From contig QKYT01000120.1 in the NCBI GenBank assembly GCA_003550305.1, forward strand, positions 83,091 through 103,568: a stretch of DNA of 20,478 bases. The letters run 5' to 3'. The position numbers and the translations under genes were made by a program. Under the pieces are notes generated by a model. The model was not told where the DNA came from and did no database searches. It saw only the letters and a list, made by a program, of their open reading frames with translations. The DNA is from Glomus cerebriforme. Taxonomy: Eukaryota; Glomeromycota; Glomeromycetes; Glomerales; Glomeraceae. Numbering within the stretch: position 1 is the stretch's first letter; every line of letters starts with the position of its first letter. This document shows, piece after piece, positions 17,112 to 20,478 of the stretch.

Positions 17112-18143
17112 AAAAGAATAATAATAATAATTAACTGAATTTGTTTAACTCGCCTAACTATTTAAACATAAATGGTATTTTATTATTTGAATAAAAATAG
17201 TTTATTTGTGTGGCAAAGAAGTGTGTAACGATGCATCACAGAATATCTTTTACTAATAAAGCAATTTACCCGAGCAAAAATTACGTGTCGGTATATTTTT
17301 AATTATTGTTTTTAGTTTGGAACATGGGTTAATTGGGTTATGTATTAAATTGATATGAAATTTTTCGAAACTCGAACGCCTAAAAGTTTTAGTGATTGGC
17401 CATTTACAGTATAATTAAATTCATCCAGTTACTATAAAATGTGTTTTAAACTTTATGTAATCCAAATGCTTTATTGTTTTCAAAAAACTATTAGAAATGA
17501 AAGCAATTACTACGAAATCAATAAAAAAAAATTAGCACAAGTGAGAAACCGTAGTTAGAGTATTATAAATATTCGACATATTATGTTAAAAATGTATCAA
17601 ATTAGAACCAATAAAGAAAAGACAAAATATAGCAAGGTCGGCATCAATTCACAAAATATTTATGAAATTTCAATATGACAGTGTGCATGATATGACATTA
17701 GTTTGTTACAGTAAATATAAACGAGAAAAACTAAACTATAAAATTCTTAAAACTCTATTGTTGATATTATACGAAAAAATATAGATTTTAACTGAAGTTA
17801 TACATTCTTATTTATCAAAACACCCGCGTAAAGATCTAGTGGGATGCTTTACTACATGTGGACTTATAATTTCAAAATTTGCAAGAAAAATATAAAAAAA
17901 TCAATTTACTGTATGCATTAAACATTTTACCGCGTATTTAATTTATACCAAAGTTATTTTCTTAAAAATTAAATTAAATGTAGCGGTAAATTTCATTTTA
18001 TCTATCATTTTATTTGATAATGTTAGAAATAAGACACATTGGTTATATACCGTAGTTAGCTACTATCGCAGCACCGGTAATTTGAAGAAAATAAAGAAAA
18101 TTAAAAGAAATAAAGAATGTTATGGAAAACATCATTCAAGTAT
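17112..18143. other. AT-rich intergenic region
   Basis: Nothing recognisable on either strand. It is a downstream flank for the minus-strand gene that ends at 18144. Confidence 0.45.
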
Positions 18144-18611
18144 TTATTGTTGAGATCGAGTATTTGTAGAGGAGGAATAATTCTGAAGGTTTTGAAAATC
18201 TGAATTAGTTACCGGCATAATAATAATATTTGTCTGAGGAGAATTAATAGTAATGCCAAGTGAATTAAGTAAAGGGAAGTTATTAGGTTGAGGTAAATTT
18301 TGATCAATATCTTGCAGATAGGATTGCGGAGACGAAGAGATATTTGAGGAAGACTGCTGATAATTATGAGAACTTATATTATTATCGTTTAAAACATTAC
18401 TAGAAATGGATTGCTGATAGTATTGGGAAGCGTTATTATTTGAAGCTTTATATTGCTGATGATTGTTGTTAGAAGTATCATCCTGTTGATAATTATGGTC
18501 AGGAGAAATGATCGTATACGCGGAGTCATTTATATTATAGTTACAAGAAGCACAAGTAAAATTGGATTTGTTGTTATTAGGATTATTTTGCGAAGGATTA
18601 CTATTATCCAT
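18144..18611 (-). CDS. Asn/Gln/Ser-rich low-complexity protein, 155 aa
   Basis: The frame is open from an ATG at 18764, but the first 51 codons are AT-rich leader-like sequence. ATG 18611 (MDNSNPSQNNPNNNKSN) is the better start, as composition changes sharply there. The protein is dominated by Asn, Gln, Ser and Tyr, with recurring NYQQ/YYQQ/QYK units and one CASC pair at about residues 21-24. The C-terminal third has more hydrophobic patches (FPLLNSLGITIN, TNIIIMPVTNSDF). Such composition is typical of disordered or prion-like regions, often in transcriptional or RNA-binding regulators, but there is no folded domain to assign a role. The stop overlaps an AATAAA signal. It could be one exon of a longer gene. 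Confidence 0.55.
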   Translation of the reverse strand: MDNSNPSQNNPNNNKSNFTCASCNYNINDSAYTIISPDHNYQQDDTSNNNHQQYKASNNNASQYYQQSISSNVLNDNNISSHNYQQSSSNISSSPQSYLQDIDQNLPQPNNFPLLNSLGITINSPQTNIIIMPVTNSDFQNLQNYSSSTNTRSQQ

Positions 18612-20051
18612 AATTTTATTTTGAATAACTGTTAAGAGATTTGTGAATTTAATAAATGAATGATTTTTTTTTTTTGGTGTAGAAAATTTCCTAGTTTTTA
18701 TAAGAATAATATTGAGAATTACAAACCGAAATTTATTATACTTTTTAGAAAAATTATTTGTCAATCCTGTCCATCAATTTAATTCAAAACTTTATCCTGA
18801 TTTTTTGCAATTATTATTGGTTCTCATGTTTTGATTTACAATTTGCATAATTTGCATCCGGTTTCCGGTTTTCCAAGATAATTTGATAATTTTTAAATTT
18901 CAAACAAAATTGTTTGTACAGTATGTCCGAAATAAACAATTGCATTCATTGTTCGGAAATGACATGGTCATTTGACCATTTAAAGGGATTTATCTGATCC
19001 GAGTGGGTGTCATTTGACTTATCATATGCTTAAATAAAATTCTTTATGCATATTTTTTACATTTACTTTTTTCTTTATTATTTTTTAAATCAAAAACGCA
19101 AATAATCACCATCTTGGCTAATCAAGAAATTAAGATAACTAATCATTTATTAGAAATTGCATACAATTTTCATACAGCTGGAAGGATCATGCGAAATGGA
19201 AGTAAGAATATCTGTTCTAAGAAAATTCCAAACCATTAAAATTTTTGGTTAGAATTATTATTTTAAAAATGCATTAAAATAAAGTTGTGACTTGAGTATA
19301 GTGAAATTAAGAACACCATATACAGCAAGAATTAGTTATACAAATTAAACTTTTTGATGCAAATTTTTTATACTGAAAATGCTCAATAATTTGAGGGCGT
19401 TGAGTTAAGCATTTCTTAATTTTTTCTTAATGAAACTTTATCAATTTAATTTTCACCCTATTATTATGATTAAGAATCATTAGAGAGAAAAAATTTTTTA
19501 TCTATTAATGATAATTATATTTAATTTTATTTCTTTAAAAATTTTATTTCATTTTACGAAATTGAATAAATATAAAAAAAAAATTACATGATCTATAAGC
19601 ACATGACATATAAATCTTATACCGCCTCTAAAATTTTTTTAATTTTAATATTAATCAAATGACAAATAATTTATCATTTGAATCCTTTGACATTCCAAAT
19701 TATTTGCCAAGCACTGATTGCATTAACCTATTTTGCAATAAAAAAAAATAAAATTGGTATATCAAAATCAGAAAATTTTACCATATGGTGAGTGGCAGAA
19801 TTGCACAACCTCTATGGAATGCTCCGAATGAGTAAAATCGATCAGGTTTTAACTATACTCTTTGGATATACAGATTAATTTATAAAAATACCCGGGTTAG
19901 TATTTGCGTAACCCGAGACTCGATTCAGATTAACCTCGAATTTTCATTTTCTGTGTAAACTTAAATATAAAAAATATAAATATTATTATAACGCATTTTT
20001 GACTTTATGTATAATTGTTTAAATGACATTTATCTTGGATAGAATCTTTAC
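18612..20051. other. AT-rich intergenic region with small palindromes
   Basis: No gene supported. Visible structures are the palindrome TGGTCATTTGACCA (18965-18978), a TCAAATGA/TCATTTGA hairpin (19655-19681), and a short hairpin CGGGTTA/TAACCCG at about 19893-19915 in a GC-richer patch (ACCCGGGTTA...GCGTAACCCGAG). A 28-codon plus-strand frame near 19790-19880 (ELHNLYGMLRMSKIDQVL) is too weak to call. Confidence 0.4.
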
Positions 20052-20172
20052 CTGACCCACAAATTCGTCCAAGATGATTATGTTATTCTAGATGATACCA
20101 AAGTTTAGTTGTATTGGAATCAGAAAAAGAATTGTTTAAAAAAAATTTAAGTTTTACTTTACAAAAAGAAAC
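20052..20172 (-). pseudogene. BED-type zinc finger remnant (hAT transposase N terminus)
   Basis: The minus frame reads SFCKVKLKFFLNNSFSDSNT, then TKLWYHLE-stop-HNHLGRICGS, followed by a GTAAAG donor at 20051. BED fingers have CxxC, then about 15-20 residues, then T..LW.HL...H. Here the first Cys, the TKLWYHL core and the last His remain, but the second Cys is Lys and a TAA (20083-20085) interrupts the final spacing. BED fingers sit at the N terminus of hAT transposases. This piece is on the same strand as, but about 13.4 kb from, the C-terminal remnant at 6250, so it is a separate insertion. Confidence 0.55.
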
Positions 20173-20238
20173 ATGAAATTTAATAATAAATCCATGGTTA
20201 AGATTTAATTTCTTATATTTTTAAAAATACATGGAAAC

Positions 20239-20385
20239 CTACAGACAGCTAAGGCACTGAACCTTAAAGTGAGTTTTTGCATTTTTATGCTCTGTGGAAG
20301 CTCTTATCTCTTCGAAGAGATCTTTAGTGAAAAGCTTACTACGCAAGCCTTTCTTTTCCAAATACAGTATAGGACATTTATTTTT
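20239..20385 (-). pseudogene. 48-codon ORF fragment without start
   Basis: The minus frame reads CPILYLEKKGLRSKLFTKDL, FEEIRASTEHKNAKTHFKVQ and CLSCL to TAG 20239-20241. Its codons look protein-like and Lys-rich. There is no ATG before an upstream TAA and no recognised domain apart from a C-terminal CLSC pair. It may be an exon or a transposon-derived scrap. Confidence 0.25.
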
Positions 20386-20409
20386 TTAGTGGTTTAAAAG
20401 CGCGTGGCG

Positions 20410-20478
20410 TAGTGTTCCAATCCGCGGATATCCGCCATCCGTTTTATCCGATTCGATTAAATCCGTCATCCGTTTATC
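20410..20478. mobile_element. Second ATCCG inverted-repeat element, truncated by the window end
   Basis: After a TA, the first 23 bp from 20412 are identical to the left end of the element at 14157: GTGTTCCAATCCGCGGATAT, then CCG. The interior then diverges but keeps the ATCCG pentamers. It has the same orientation as the first copy; the right end lies outside the window. Confidence 0.8.

Noticed and set aside
1..20478. CRISPR array, rRNA or bacterial operon
   Set aside because: No regularly spaced identical repeats with unique spacers, no rRNA-like block, and the genes have introns.

Overview
The window looks like nuclear DNA of an arbuscular mycorrhizal fungus, most likely Rhizophagus or a close relative (Glomeromycotina). 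This is inferred from the very AT-rich background broken by short GC islets, introns of about 60-95 nt, a long Sel1-repeat protein of the kind expanded in these fungi, and degraded hAT transposon pieces. I ran no database search.

Layout. 1-1301 is gene-poor, with A-rich tracts and a small inverted repeat. 1302-4325 (minus) is an intact single-exon Sel1-repeat gene of 1,007 aa. 5107-5555 (plus) holds two short ORFs, one membrane-like. 5760-5900 is a GC-rich hairpin islet. 6250-6622 (minus) is the C-terminal end of a dead hAT transposase. 6990-7160 is a cluster of CAAATGAC motifs.

The main discovery is 7428-11426 (minus). Open-reading-frame scanning sees only short pieces here, but GT-AG splicing in consistent phase joins 19 or 20 exons into a protein of about 820-855 aa. 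From memory of the family it resembles SYCP2/SYCP2L/Red1 meiotic chromosome-axis proteins: a helical N-terminal (ARM-like) region, an Spt16M-like domain with the Phe-Val-Asp-Phe-Asn signature, a VPES segment directly after it, a disordered linker and a C-terminal coiled-coil region. An AT-hook sits at its N terminus. A meiotic axis protein is notable in a lineage long treated as asexual.

Downstream, 11772-12131 (minus) is a broken cysteine-rich fragment, 12475-12571 a 61-bp direct repeat, and 12773-12997 (plus) and 13571-13715 (minus) are decayed ORFs. 14157-14369 is a complete 213-bp inverted-repeat element filled with ATCCG pentamers; a second copy starts at 20412 and runs off the window. 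15575-17111 carries decayed, partly spliced ORF pieces on both strands. 18144-18611 (minus) encodes a 155-aa Asn/Gln/Ser-rich protein. 20052-20172 (minus) is a dead BED zinc finger of hAT type.

I see no operon-like cooperation between genes. The window is one conserved-looking multi-exon gene and one lineage-expanded repeat gene set in transposon-littered DNA.
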